A stretch of DNA of 64,000 bases from Hydractinia symbiolongicarpus. Lineage: Eukaryota; Cnidaria; Hydrozoa; Anthoathecata; Hydractiniidae. Position numbers and translations under genes: made by a program. How positions within the stretch are numbered: the stretch's first letter is position 1; every line of letters begins with the position of its first letter. Under the pieces are notes generated by a model, which did not search any database, was not told the DNA's origin, and worked only from the letters and a program-made list of their open reading frames with translations. Below, in pieces: positions 22,487-33,420 of the stretch. The stretch lies in contig NC_079883.1 of assembly GCF_029227915.1 (NCBI RefSeq), positions 21,576,001 to 21,640,000 on the forward strand. The letters run 5' to 3'.

Positions 22487-23491
22487 TTGTCGCTATTGCT
22501 AAAAGAAAACAAGTGTGCTTATAATACTTGCGTTTCAAATAAAAACAAAAAAACATATCACATGTCAAGTGCGATGAGTGTATCTTTGCATAGTAATCTA
22601 ACTTCGTGTGAGTATTGGAAATCCAAGAACTATGAAGATATTTTTGTTGGTAATACTGAGAAACACTTGTTTCGAATTTGCTTTCCTTTACTTGCCGTAT
22701 TCATAGTTATCTTTAATTTCTATGTCGTGGCCATACTATTAAAGAAAAAACATCGACATAGAATAGACAACGAGTTTCTAGTCCTTAGCATTAGTGATTT
22801 ACTAGTTGGATTAATATCAGTTCCGTTCTATTCTTTACATTTTTATGATATTTCACAAGTTATTTTATGCACATTGTATCCAATCATGACAAGCGTCACT
22901 ATTTTCCCTTTTGCATTTTCCTGGTCAATGACGGTTGTAATTTCGTGTGAGAGATACTTTGTTATTATATGGCCGGCCTTCCACAGGAGGTATATTAAAA
23001 ACGCTTACGCATATCCATTCTTATTTGTTCTGCTTTTTACAACAACTTGTATGGGTGTTTTTCTTGGCTGGACAGTATACAAGGAAGTAAACTCCACCGT
23101 TATCTACATGGGAATCTATAAAGAAGATCGATGGCCAACACCATTTGAATTTGTTCAAATAATATTAGAGATTATGATATTCCTAGTCGTATTAACTTTG
23201 AATTTAAAAATGTACCTTTACGTTAAGATCCTTTCAAAGAGAATGAACAGTAGTCGACAATACAGCGAGCGAACAAGTAGAAGACTAACTATAACGGTAA
23301 TTCATATATTCTTTTGTTTATCCTTTTGTAATATTCCACAGTTAGTAACTATCATTTTGGAATGGTTTGGCATCGTGAAAGCATCCAGCGCTTTGTATCA
23401 TCTTCGCAGTTGGTCCATGTTGACTCTTTATTCCAATTCTTTTTTAAACTCGATTATTCTGATGCGTTCGAGTAAATTTAGAAGCAAGTGA
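22487..23491 (+). CDS. Rhodopsin-class (class A) G-protein-coupled receptor, intronless
   Basis: A seven-helix plasma-membrane receptor of 334 aa with no close family I can name. Residues 1-60 are extracellular with a glycosylation site at Asn37. TM1 is about 62-85, TM2 97-116 with the conserved Asp at 104 ('SISDLLVGL'), TM3 begins after Cys128 and ends in Glu155-Arg-Tyr, followed by 'FVIIWP'. TM4 is about 174-197, TM5 222-247, TM6 268-291 and TM7 304-326. Two class A switches are altered: TM6 has Cys-Asn-Ile-Pro at 281-284 instead of CWxP, and TM7 has Asn-Ser-Ile-Ile-Leu at 321-325 instead of NPxxY. The C-tail is very short. The start could also be Met26 or Met30, which would remove an unusual N-terminus. 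Ligand unknown; intronless divergent receptors are common in cnidarians. Confidence 0.88.
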   Translation: MSLLLKENKCAYNTCVSNKNKKTYHMSSAMSVSLHSNLTSCEYWKSKNYEDIFVGNTEKHLFRICFPLLAVFIVIFNFYVVAILLKKKHRHRIDNEFLVLSISDLLVGLISVPFYSLHFYDISQVILCTLYPIMTSVTIFPFAFSWSMTVVISCERYFVIIWPAFHRRYIKNAYAYPFLFVLLFTTTCMGVFLGWTVYKEVNSTVIYMGIYKEDRWPTPFEFVQIILEIMIFLVVLTLNLKMYLYVKILSKRMNSSRQYSERTSRRLTITVIHIFFCLSFCNIPQLVTIILEWFGIVKASSALYHLRSWSMLTLYSNSFLNSIILMRSSKFRSK

Positions 23492-24120
23492 TTGATTTGT
23501 TGTTTGTAATATCAAAAAAATGAAATGTGGAAAAGGCTAAACAAGAAAGATTATATTTTAGTTGCAGTAAATATGTTTAAGCATCTGTGGAAAATCACGT
23601 AACACATTCGATTATTCTAGAACATTCGGCATTTTTGTTATTATAATGTGATTTGTTATATTTTAGTCACGAGATCTCAACGACGTTTTTCTTTACGATG
23701 TACTCATTTTTGTGTTGGCTGAAAAATATAACTTCTAGAGATAAGTCTTGTGTTTTTAGCATTGTTAAAAAGCTCTTGAGTGTTTTTGACTTATCTAAGG
23801 GAGGTAAGAGGTAGTAGCGATAAGAGGGTCGGTAAAAATATGGGAATTGAAAATATTAAAATAAAAATAATAAAAATAATAAGAAATATTCGATTTGTTG
23901 GAAAGGTTTGTTGGAAAACTGGAAGTGAAGAATGATAAAGCCAGATAAAAAAGACAAAAAATCTTTAAACAACTTTCCGATAATCTTCATAATAATCCCC
24001 TAAAATTTTCTGACAATTTATTAAAACTAACAATAATTTATAAATATTTCAATACACGCTTTTATTTTTTAAGAAAACATTGAAAAATGAAAAGAATAAG
24101 TATATGAGGAATAGGATCCT
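23492..24120. other. Noncoding spacer after the GPCR
   Basis: AT-rich. AATAAA-type signals in an A-rich stretch near 23860-23880 could end the GPCR transcript. No open frame or repeat with ends. Confidence 0.4.
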
Positions 24121-24250
24121 TTCTTAAAAGTATATTTCAGTTACAAAATAGTGGCTAGATGTTTTTAAAAAAGTCCTCCAAGTTTAAACAACACCTAGGA
24201 AAGTTCAGAAAGTATGTTTCCTGTAAAAAGTACGTGTGTAATTTAATAAA

Positions 24251-26513
24251 CTAACATTCAGTTAATGATTTTTTATAACTAACAATTTCATTTCGTATAA
24301 TTGTTTGTATTTGATCTTTATCTGTTTTTGAATTTAATTTTACTGGATGAAGAAAAGTCATTCTTTTATTGTAAACTTTTTTAAATCCATCTGCGGAATG
24401 ATCGCCTACGAATAAGTCGGGAAGATAAGTTCCATTAAGATATTCGAAATTTTCTAATTTATCCAAAGTACGTATCAGATTATTTCCAGCTATTTCTAAA
24501 AAAAGTTTATTCTTGTATGCAATGTCGGACAGTTTTGCGTAACCTTGGGCAAATCTTCCTGGAACATAAAACATATCCGACCAGCCTTTGGCACATCTTG
24601 GTTCACCTTTGCTATTTGCTAAATAAGTATCTAGATATTTCTTATATTCCTTTGGGTTACTTTCAGCAAGTCGTTTTAATTCCTCATAATATTTCTGACA
24701 TGCTTTAAGTCCCATATCATACGTCCACCACATCCAAGCATTGTTAACAATTTTACCATACGCCTTTTGTCTCCAGTCAACGATACCGCTCTGCCATACT
24801 TTCTTTCGATCAAGTTTTAGTAAATTCCACCAATTCACAATAAGATCATCATTACTGTAAATATATCCTAAGATAAGAGAAATTCTAGAACAAAACAACT
24901 TTCTACTGAAAAAAATTAAAGTCTATATTATAAGCTGTGTCGTGTTGAATATAACAAGACAACATAAATAGATTTGCAACTGATCGCATGACGGATGATT
25001 TCAATAGAAACAAAAGAGTTCAGCATCTCTTTCTTTATTTTTACCACCATAATCAAAGCAAACTTAATAAAAATTTGGACTCCACTGTCATCTTGGGTTG
25101 TGCCTAGCTATGATGAACCTTATAATACGACTGATCCCTCAATTCGATTCTGCCCAGCATAGCTTATAAAACTAGGAAACTGATGGGGGTCAATACAATG
25201 TCTTTTTTATCGACGTTTTTCTTGGTCTTTGAACAGATGCGTGAAACAAATTTTAGTTATTTTATTAAACTTTCACGTTACTCACTGGAATGCTTTTGAG
25301 CAGATAACAGACGCCTCTAGTCAGTGGTACTGACTTAGAGCCTGGTATACATCTGACGTTAATTTGCGTGAAGCAGTTACTCCAATTGGAGTTAATTTTT
25401 TAACGCCTTATGGAAACGTCGATGAATAGATGGCACACCTATCTTAATCTCGTTTGGCACGCGAGCTGAATATCGAAAAAAATTAATATTTTAATGCGAG
25501 TTAGGCGAACATAAAGCAAAAAATTGAGCATATTATGTGTTATCAAAAGTACGGATAAAAAACGTTTTATATATTAATTCTTCCAAAAGATGGTGAAATT
25601 CTACATACTACCCTAGTTTCACAAAAAAAACAGACCTTAAATCTTGACCGTTTTCCTTTTTGTTCTTCTTTCAATTCGCCTCATAAAAATCCATTATAAT
25701 ATGTCATCTTTGATAGACATATTTCTTCAACGAAATAAATTAAATCATCCTTTTACTTGTATTAGAATCCTTGCCTAAATACTTAATATGATTAACTCGA
25801 AGTTCAGAAATTAGCACAAAAAATTTAATGCAATTTAACACCAGATAGAAACCAAGATTAACGCTCTAAGATCTTAAGAAGGCCTAAAAAAATTTGTTGG
25901 GAAGAAGCCTTACAGCCACAACGCACAGTTAAATTAGACCTTTGCAATATGTTTAGCATACCTTTTGTTTAACTGAATCTGATCCTGGGCAAATTTACTA
26001 CTGGAAGAAAAAAAGCAAGCCTTGAAAATAAAAACTCTATTTACCATCGTATCCTGGATACTTTCGTATCGCTTTCGTCAAACATCGATATCTGAAATAC
26101 CATATCTTCTCCTCTTTGTACAATATATCTGGGCCTTGACTTGCTGAATCATCAGGAGCTGGTCCACAAGTTAAAATTTTCCCAAATACATTATCATATA
26201 ACTCATGTAATATTTTGTTGTTCCCATAAAACGCATAATTAAAATTCATCACTATAAGTGTATTTTTAAATATATTTTTATAACATTTCGTGTTGTTTTT
26301 ATTAATTTTCTTTACTTGTTTTTCCGATCTTTTTTGCTCTTCATACATTCCTTCTGCTGTTTCCTCTTTCTCTACAATTGTTAGTTTTTTAAGGCTTAAA
26401 AAATCCACCTGGTAGATGACCACAATAAACAGGAGAGCGATGACCACGAAAATAAAAATTTTTCTCAGCATTTCGATAGTTGAAAATGTTTTTTTTCCAT
26501 TATCCTGTTTCAT
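24251..26513 (-). CDS. Type II membrane protein, glycosyltransferase-like, copy 1 (361 aa)
   Basis: Exon 1 is 26513-26045 and exon 2 24867-24251; the intron has a GTAAAT donor, a TCTTATCTTAG acceptor and phase 1. The joined frame reads ...PGYD|GYIYSNDDL... . The protein has a short cytoplasmic tail, one membrane segment (about 17-36), a charged stalk (about 37-76) and a lumenal domain starting with 'TLIVMNFNYAFYGN'. A DXD-like Asn-Asp-Asp (162-164) in 'GYIYSNDDLIVNWW' sits where such motifs bind metal-nucleotide sugar in Golgi glycosyltransferases. The layout recalls the STELLO/DUF288 group, but that is a weak guess; the substrate is unknown. Two potential N-glycosylation sites are seen (NNTK, NGTY). 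The paralogue at 33874-37296 is almost identical in exon 2. Confidence 0.85.
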
Positions 26514-26689
26514 CCTGTTTTTATTTCTAAATGAATTTGAGAAAAAAAACTACATTACATCTGGTTTAAATTATTTGGTCATCCATCCTGACACCTTCTG
26601 TCAAAACTCCAAAAATAAAAAAACTGTTTTTTTCATTCTTAATCCTTTCGTCTTCTTTTGAATTTTTTTATCCATCATTTATTTGAATA

Positions 26690-27815
26690 TAACAAAGTAT
26701 TAAACATAATAAATTATATCTAAATTAATTTTTTAAAACTTTTTTATTAAACTTAAACCAACATGAATAGATAGTTGCGCAACGAAGGAAGAATAACTTT
26801 CTATTAAGAAAATCTGTTCCTTTCAGATAACTGTTATAAACGTTATGTATCTGCAAATGGAACGTTAACAGCAAACGACAAAGCTATGTAACCATAAAAA
26901 GACAAACACTACAACTGATTGTTTAACTCGTCCCTTTAAGTCTTGCTTAAAAAAGTTTCATAAATGCACCTGCAAGGTTTTTCTACGTCATTTTCCTAAT
27001 TTAGTAGGTTAAGTGGCCAACATATAAGGTATGTAGTAAGGAATTTTGCATAGCGAATATACCGTAGGACTTTTCCTAAATATTTAAGTTTATTCACTTC
27101 TTACGACGTCAAAATAGTAAAAAATTTATGACAAAACCTGAAAACGTTGAATATGTTATATTATTATATACCCGTAAGCAAAAACAGCCATTGAATAAAT
27201 AATCGTATTCCACCCGTATTATTCAATGCTTGTGACGTAACAATAGTTTTGACAAAACATTCGTAAACGCATGTTTTGATTTTATCCTTTCCGCCTCATT
27301 AATTTTTATCGTAATTAACTGTGATTGGTTGTTTCTTAGTGGTCCGTTTTCTGATTGGTCGATTTCCAAACACGTGAAATGGCGGGAACGTTTTTGTCGA
27401 GAAAATTCTTTTTATGTCGATTTCACAAAAAAATGTTTCGATCTACACTATAAAATGAAACGAAAACAAAACAAACACAAAACAAAATAAGTAATATTAA
27501 TTATAACAATCTCTTTTGGGTATATAATAAAACATATATACAATAGGTAAACATAGGTTATTGGATTTATTAACCCTCGGTGATATTATATTCAACTCCG
27601 CTGCGCGTCGTTGAATATTAATCACCTCGGGTTAATAAATCTCAATAACCTATGTTTACCTATTGTATATCTACTTATAAAATTAAACAATTCAGTGGTT
27701 TTTATTTTTTTCCGTACATATTAGTCGTATTCACAAACATTTCAACCAAGAGTTTTGCGTTTAAAAGTAGTTTTGAAATGATCCGTTGTTACACCAAGTT
27801 GTAGCTATCCCTTCT
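26690..27815. other. 1.1-kb segment present only in duplication copy 1
   Basis: Sequence inserted in copy 1 or lost from copy 2. It includes the strong fold-back at 27535-27670 and TGACGTAA/TTACGTCA-type motifs. No coding frame. Confidence 0.6.
27535..27670. repeat. Large inverted repeat (fold-back)
   Basis: Left arm 27535-27596 and right arm 27610-27670 are almost perfectly complementary (arms begin ATATACAATAGGTAAACATA), with a 13-base GC-rich centre (TCCGCTGCGCGTC). It would form a hairpin of about 60 bp. No terminal duplication was identified. Confidence 0.85.
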
Positions 27816-28078
27816 TTTATATGAACGGTGACTTTGGTCTCCTGTTGTCTAAATTGCGGAAAGAAATTGCTGGCTGTAAAATTGAGACTTTTTAAGATCG
27901 AATTCAGTTATATTTGTTATTTTCACAAAATATTTGATGCTTTTTTTAGAGTTGCTATCTTCTTCTACTTTGCCAATCTGCCATCATTTCTTTTTATATA
28001 TATTTTCACATTTGACTGTTATAATTGCATCGTTTAAGTGAAAAACGAAATCTACTGTTAATACAGTTGTTAAACCTA

Positions 28079-28165
28079 TAAATGTCGCAACATCGCCTAT
28101 AAATGTCGTAACATCACCCAAAAAATGTCGCAAACTTAACCATAAATGTCGCAACCATAGATGTC
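28079..28165 (+). repeat. Short tandem repeat, ATAAATGTCGCAAC unit
   Basis: Four to five copies of (A)TAAATGTCG(C/T)AAC at about 20-bp spacing. The same motif recurs inverted at 28744-28755 and 28774-28786 (CGACATTTAT), so the two blocks may be ends of one 0.7-kb element that holds the Helitron-like copy at 28367-28480. Confidence 0.6.
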
Positions 28166-28366
28166 GATAATTATTTAATAGCTTCAATAGAAGCTATATA
28201 ATTATGGAGTGATAATTATGTCTTACATTTCTAATGATCTTTGCAATATAGGGTGCTTGAGAACTTAAATCATAGAGTTGTGTGAGGTGTGTCTTTCCAC
28301 AAAACATTTTAATCGTATTGTTTCGTTGTTGTATGTAAAGACCTGTATTTAAATAATATAAAAATA

Positions 28367-28480
28367 CTAGTCGTTAGCCGGTGGAAAAATCCACGGGTTC
28401 GCCCGTCGCAGCTAAGCTACCATTTTGCGTGACAGACAGACGGACGAACGGACGGACGTATACGGGCATTATAATATAGA
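28367..28480 (-). mobile_element. Short Helitron-like element
   Basis: In minus orientation it runs from TCTATATTATAATGCCCGTA to a hairpin (CCCGTGGA/TCCACCGG, one mismatch) and CTAG, inserted between A and T. Part of the interior is deleted (114 bp). TC...hairpin...CTAG with A|T insertion is the Helitron signature. Confidence 0.75.
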
Positions 28481-28786
28481 TAAAGATAATACTACTAAAA
28501 ACTTCCCCGTAATAATTTATCACGAATTACTCTCCCTCTTTCATCTATTACATACATTTGACATTACGTATTATTTTGCTTTTGGCATGATATTTTCATA
28601 AGGGCACTTATTAGAGATCATAAGATCCCTACTGAAATAATTTACAGGTGGTTTGATTTTTTGTTCACACCATATTTTTTAGTTTTATATATATACAGTA
28701 TAACTCATATGATGAAGAACTTTAAATTCAATTTAAAAAAATTCGACATTTATGGTTAATTACAAATTTGTGTGCGACATTTATCG

Positions 28787-30307
28787 AAAAATACTGACTC
28801 ATTTCAGTGTTTCAGTTACCCAGAGTCTGCTACATCGTCATTGAGTATAAACGGTAGTCAATAGAGTAGCAGCATCGTTTTTAGTGCTCTCATCCATCAT
28901 AGCAGATACCTTAATGCCTGATAGTAACACCAAAGAAGCATATACGAGCGTAGGAACACGATTAAGGTAAAAAGCGGCGTTGTAACACTGGCAAGGAGAA
29001 ATCATAGCAGGCAAAGTAATTCTTAAATTATATCGACATTATAACATCATAGCAATTCATAGCAAAATTTATAAAATTATAGCAAACAATAAAATAATCT
29101 ACAGAAAAAGGATCAAATAACTTATCCTTGTAATTAACCCGTTAAAGATCATAAAACATTCTGGACACTTTTTTGATCCAGTTATTTCACCGCCATATGA
29201 AATCACATTTTCATTTCGTTAGGCTGTTCTGACGCGCGTTCTCCGTTCAAAACATTGATAAAAATCGTTAAACAACAACAACAAATAAATACGTAGTAGT
29301 AGAATTCTTACAGCTGCTTGAATAACTTTCTGTTACCTCCATATTAAATTTTAAAAATTCAACATAATATTCTTGTGATAAAAAAACAAACCACTGACGA
29401 TAAAAAGATTTTGTATGTTTGTTAACAGCGTGTGTAAACCTTTAACAATAAATAAAGTTAACACATCATTTATTTGTAAAGTAAACATTAGTTTGCAGAC
29501 CTCACCTCGCTCGTTTTATCGAAAACTGGTATGATTGACACCGATATAACAATACTAATGACCTGTGTATCAAACACCTCGTCCCCAGGACTTATTAAAC
29601 CCTCTCAAGTCTTGCCCTTAGAAAAGCAGGCTTGTTCAAATTAAATAAAACTTGGCTCTCTTATAGTACGTGAAACAAACAAAATGGTAGCAATAAATTT
29701 TTGCTTATGTCAGCACTTTTCTGTGACGTCATCGGAAGCTTGAAATTTGAAAATTTACCACTATCTGCCTAAAATTTAATTACTTAAGTTCTAGAGCAAC
29801 TAGTGTAGAGTCATGGGTATACCAGTAGTATCTTAATTATTTTTTAGGTTTTATCCTTCATACTGGGCTTTTTTGTCACAGAGGCTGACCATTATTTTTA
29901 TCAAGGGAATAAGGGGAGAAGAAAGATACAAAAAAATCCTTTTGCCAAGATTAATTTTAGCGAATACCTTGGATGCTCACTCTTGAATAAGCGCCCTTCT
30001 GGAATAAGCGCTCAGGGGCAGTTTTTTGAATATTTTTGAAATTAGAAAAAAAACGACTTTTTACTCAAAACATGTTCTGTTTTTAAATTTTACGACCATT
30101 ATAGTTAGCAAAAAATAACACAAAAATCATACTTTTTATAAACGCTCCTCTCGCTTTTCCACCCCTTCCAATAAGCGCCCACCCTAAATCTTTGTTCACG
30201 CCCATGCATGCACATTAGTTCTAGGTCATTTCTAGTAATTTCGCTTAGAGACTTAATTTTGCCAATTAACCTTTTTAGAAATTTTCACGCAAACAATTTT
30301 TCACGAA
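28787..30307. other. Noncoding repeat-poor stretch
   Basis: No gene seen. It contains GAATAAGCGCC motifs near 29985-30010 and 30170-30180, probably the remains of a TIR element, and a GTGACGTCATCGG palindrome near 29720. Confidence 0.35.
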
Positions 30308-30441
30308 TCTATAGTAAAATACCCGTATACGTCTGTCCGTCACGCAAAATGGTAGCTTAGCTGCGCAAGTGGCGAGACGCACGCAATGCAGTATAAAAAG
30401 GACGGGCAAACCCGTAGATTTTTCCACGGGCTAACGACTAG
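30308..30441 (+). mobile_element. Short Helitron-like element, clean ends
   Basis: 134 bp: starts TCTATAGTAAAATACCCGTA, carries GTCTGTCCGTCACGCAAAAT, and ends with a hairpin of eight-base stems (the first copy of the stem reads one base off) then CTAACGACTAG. Flanked by A (30307) and T (30442) as expected for Helitron insertion without duplication. Confidence 0.8.
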
Positions 30442-30585
30442 TATAAAATTCGCAAAATTTGCGAAAATTAATCAACTTGTACAATTAGGCACAAAAGAAT
30501 AAAAATAATTTCTGAAACTGTGAAAAAATAAGAACACCTCATGCTGAAGCCAAATTTTACAGTTCTTATAAAAAAAGTGTAGCTT

Positions 30586-30652
30586 ACCAAACTTGTTCCC
30601 AGGACTTTTTGCATTTTTGATGAATTTAGGGACCAAATGACCCTGGGGAAGA
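30586..30652. repeat. Small fold-back element, 'CAACCTCG' family
   Basis: Left ACTTGTTCCCAGGACTTTTT, right GACCCTGGGGAAGAGG; related to 52223-52321. Confidence 0.4.
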
Positions 30653-31087
30653 GGATGGTAGCTTACAAATTTAGTATTTTTTAAATTTTATAACATTTTT
30701 TAGTCAAAAGAAGAAAGGTTTACAATTAGCCTGAAGACAAAGACGAAAAAAAGGTATGCGCTTCCAAACTTGAATCACAAGAGGCGTCGATTATATAACG
30801 TTAAAAGGATAGAGAATTTACGATAAATATCAATTAGGAAGATAAATAATATCAACATACCACGAAACTTCACTGCCTTTGCACATTTTTTATTTGGTGC
30901 TTCATCAACCTTTTTTGGACTAAAATGTCTGTGTTTCCATATTTCATCCATTTATGTAATTATAATTAAAATTGAAACGTTAAATATTTAAGTAGCCAAC
31001 AACTTTTATGAAATCTATGTAAATCGAAATAAAATTATAAAACATTCAACACGCGCTCACATGAACAGAACTGTTTGTTATTTTATA

Positions 31088-31821
31088 CTAGTTTATAAAG
31101 ACTCGTGGAAAAATCCACTTCGGCAATAGGACATTGAAAAAGTTCGTTGTTTAAGACGTTTTGCTGACGTCAGCATTTCAAATCCCAAAAGAAATTGGAG
31201 AAATTTAGTTTATTCGTTGCCTGTAACGTGTAGATGTTGAAACGCTGATCAAAATAATGTATAGGATCATATCTTTTCTACAAACGATTAAGGACATATA
31301 AGGGTTTAAAAATTTTACTGACGTCAGCAATGGCCCGTTAAAACGCGAAAAAAAAATTTCAGAAATTTATATCCCTGTTACCTTCATCGTATAGACCTTG
31401 AAACGATGATCAAGAAAATGTATAGGATCATGTACTTTTGACAAACGGTTGCAGAGATATTGGGGTTTAAAGGTTTTTTGATGACGTCATCAACCCGTCT
31501 ATTCCGAAACGGATTAAGGAACCAGGTTTGGAAAATTACCCAAATTGGTCCCAGGTGGTCCCTAGTTACCCACGCGGTAAAAAAAACATTGACGTCACCA
31601 ACTCGTTTCCAAGTTATTTGGCCTCAAAATTTTAGGTGCACTGTAATGGCTTCATTATGTTAATATAGGATATTGACGTTAAAGTAGTGTTATTGAGGTC
31701 GCGCCGTAACGTCAGAAAATTTAACATGTTAGACATAAGTTTTTCGGCGACATCAAAGGAAAATGACGATATCCAGTTTGCCTGTTACAAACAGACACAG
31801 TCTCTGTATTATTGTAAGAGA
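31088..31821 (-). mobile_element. Large Helitron-like element A (734 bp) of a tandem pair
   Basis: In minus orientation it starts TCTCTTACAATAATAC at 31821 and ends at CTAG (31091-31088), next to a degenerate hairpin with a GTGGA/TCCAC stem. The interior holds three sub-repeats of about 150 bp, each with a TGACGTCA palindrome and a GATCAA.A.AATGTATAGGAT block. It abuts element B with no base between them. No coding frame. Confidence 0.7.
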
Positions 31822-32563
31822 CTAGTCGATAAATCCCGTGGAGAAATCCACTTAAGCAGATGGGCAATAGAAAAATAGGTTGTTTTAGATGTTTTGCTGA
31901 CGTCAGCAGTGAAGATCCCAAAAAAGTTAGAGTTATTTCATTATTTTATTGTAATGTGTAGAGGTTGAATCACGCTGATCAAAATAATGTGTAGGATGAT
32001 ATGTTTTCGAGGAACGCAAAAAGAGATATAAGTGTTTAAAAATTGTGCTGACGTCAGCAAAGGCCCGTGAAAACACAAAAAATTTTTTTTCAGAAATTCA
32101 TGTACCTGTTGCCTCCCTCGTATAGATCTTGAAACGCTGATCAAGAAAATGTATAGGATCATGTACTTTTGACCAACGGTTACGGAAATATTGTGGTTTA
32201 AAGGTTTTTTGATGACGTCATAAACCCGTTCATTCCGAAACGGATTTGGGGACCCAGGTTTGGAAAATTACCCAAATTGGTCCCAGGTGGTCCCTAGTTA
32301 CCCACGCGGTGAAAAAACATTGACGTCACCACCTCGTTTCCAAGTAAATTGGCCTCAAAGTTTTAAGTGCATTGTAATGGCTTCACTAATCTTAATTAAC
32401 TTTCCTTTAACGTCAATACTATTTTATCGGTAAAGTTTGGTAAATTACAGAACAATTTTATAGGCGATGTTTTATAGAATTTGTTAAAGAAAATTTTGAA
32501 GAATGTAATCCACTTTGCAAAAGTGACAGACAGACACACGGAACTGGCGTATTATTATATAGA
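31822..32563 (-). mobile_element. Large Helitron-like element B (742 bp) of a tandem pair
   Basis: In minus orientation it starts TCTATATAATAATACGCCAG at 32563 and ends at CTAG (31825-31822), preceded by a TGGA/TCCA hairpin. It is collinear with element A (same three TGACGTCA sub-repeats). Flanked by A and T on the outer 5' side; its 3' CTAG joins directly to the TC of element A. Confidence 0.75.
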
Positions 32564-32783
32564 TTTATGACACAAATCGAATCATACATCGAACGAAATG
32601 ATGAATCGGATGTGCTTTCTGCAGCTTCCTCTACTTTTCCTATTTTTAACAATAATGTAACGTCCTATAAATTTATGAGAAATTCCGGAAAACTACATTT
32701 TTTTAAAATTTTTAAAGAATCAGTGGGGAAATTTACTTTTCTTTTTATAAAGTTTCATTTTTAAAGAAAGAAAAATAAAACGA

Positions 32784-32920
32784 CCCGTCTGAGGATTTGT
32801 TACTTGTCTGTGATTCGTCTGTAACTCGCCTGTAACTCGTCTGCACTAGTCTGTACCTTGTCTGTACTTGTTTGTGATTCGTCTGCACTGGTCTGTACTC
32901 GTCTAGGAATTCGTCTGTAG
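32784..32920. repeat. Minisatellite, ~10-bp unit CTCGTCTGTA
   Basis: About thirteen imperfect copies of a 10-11-bp unit (ACTCGTCTGT with variants). Confidence 0.75.
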
Positions 32921-32960
32921 TTTTAAAACAGATCCCCTTCATAAGGTGGAAGTTTATATA

Positions 32961-33420
32961 CAGTTGATTCTCCCTAATTAATATTCCCACGGGGAAAAAA
33001 TTTTGTTCAAATTATAGAAAGTCTCTGAAATTCGAACTTTTAGCTTTAGAGAGTGAAAATTCGAATTTACAAAGAGAAATTACGTTAATTTCAAAATCAA
33101 GAAAACATAATCCAAATTTCATTCAATCCATATTTTCATAGTTTTCATAAAAAAGAAACTCTGTTTGAAAAACTGTTAAATATTTGATTGCTTTACTTAG
33201 GAGAGACGATCTCTTTTGACAAAACGAGTTGCATCACCAAGTGCTTTTCTCAGGACGGCAGCGAAAAAAATGGTGTAATTTGAATTTGTCAAAGTCCTGT
33301 TTACACTTTAAAATTGGAATTAGGGAGACAATCGTGCTGAGGGAGCTAAAGAACTGTTTGAATTAGAAAAATTTTTGAATTAGAGAAATTCGAATTGTAG
33401 AATGTTTTCTACAAGAGACA
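32961..33420. repeat. Possible pogo-like MITE relic
   Basis: Starts TACAGTTGATTCTCCCTAAT, a form seen at pogo-like termini, and contains several AATTCGAA-type words (33028, 33060, 33388), with AATTAGAG near 33375. The right end is not clear. Confidence 0.3.

Larger units (their letters stand above)
24128..27955 (-). repeat. Segmental duplication, copy 1
   Basis: Matches 33746-37630 from the 3' flank of the gene, through both exons, to about 1.4 kb beyond the start codon. It carries about 1.1 kb (26690-27815) that copy 2 lacks, including the fold-back at 27535-27670; the match resumes at 27824 (GTGACTTTGGTCTCCTGTTG) with 37513. The introns differ strongly in length. Confidence 0.85.

Noticed and set aside
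28079-28165. Regular repeats as a CRISPR array
   Set aside because: The units are direct neighbours with short imperfect spacers in an animal genome; no cas genes. No CRISPR array exists in the window.
32745-32990. Minus-strand frame with repeated VQT-like residues
   Set aside because: It is the translation of the 10-bp minisatellite, not a gene.
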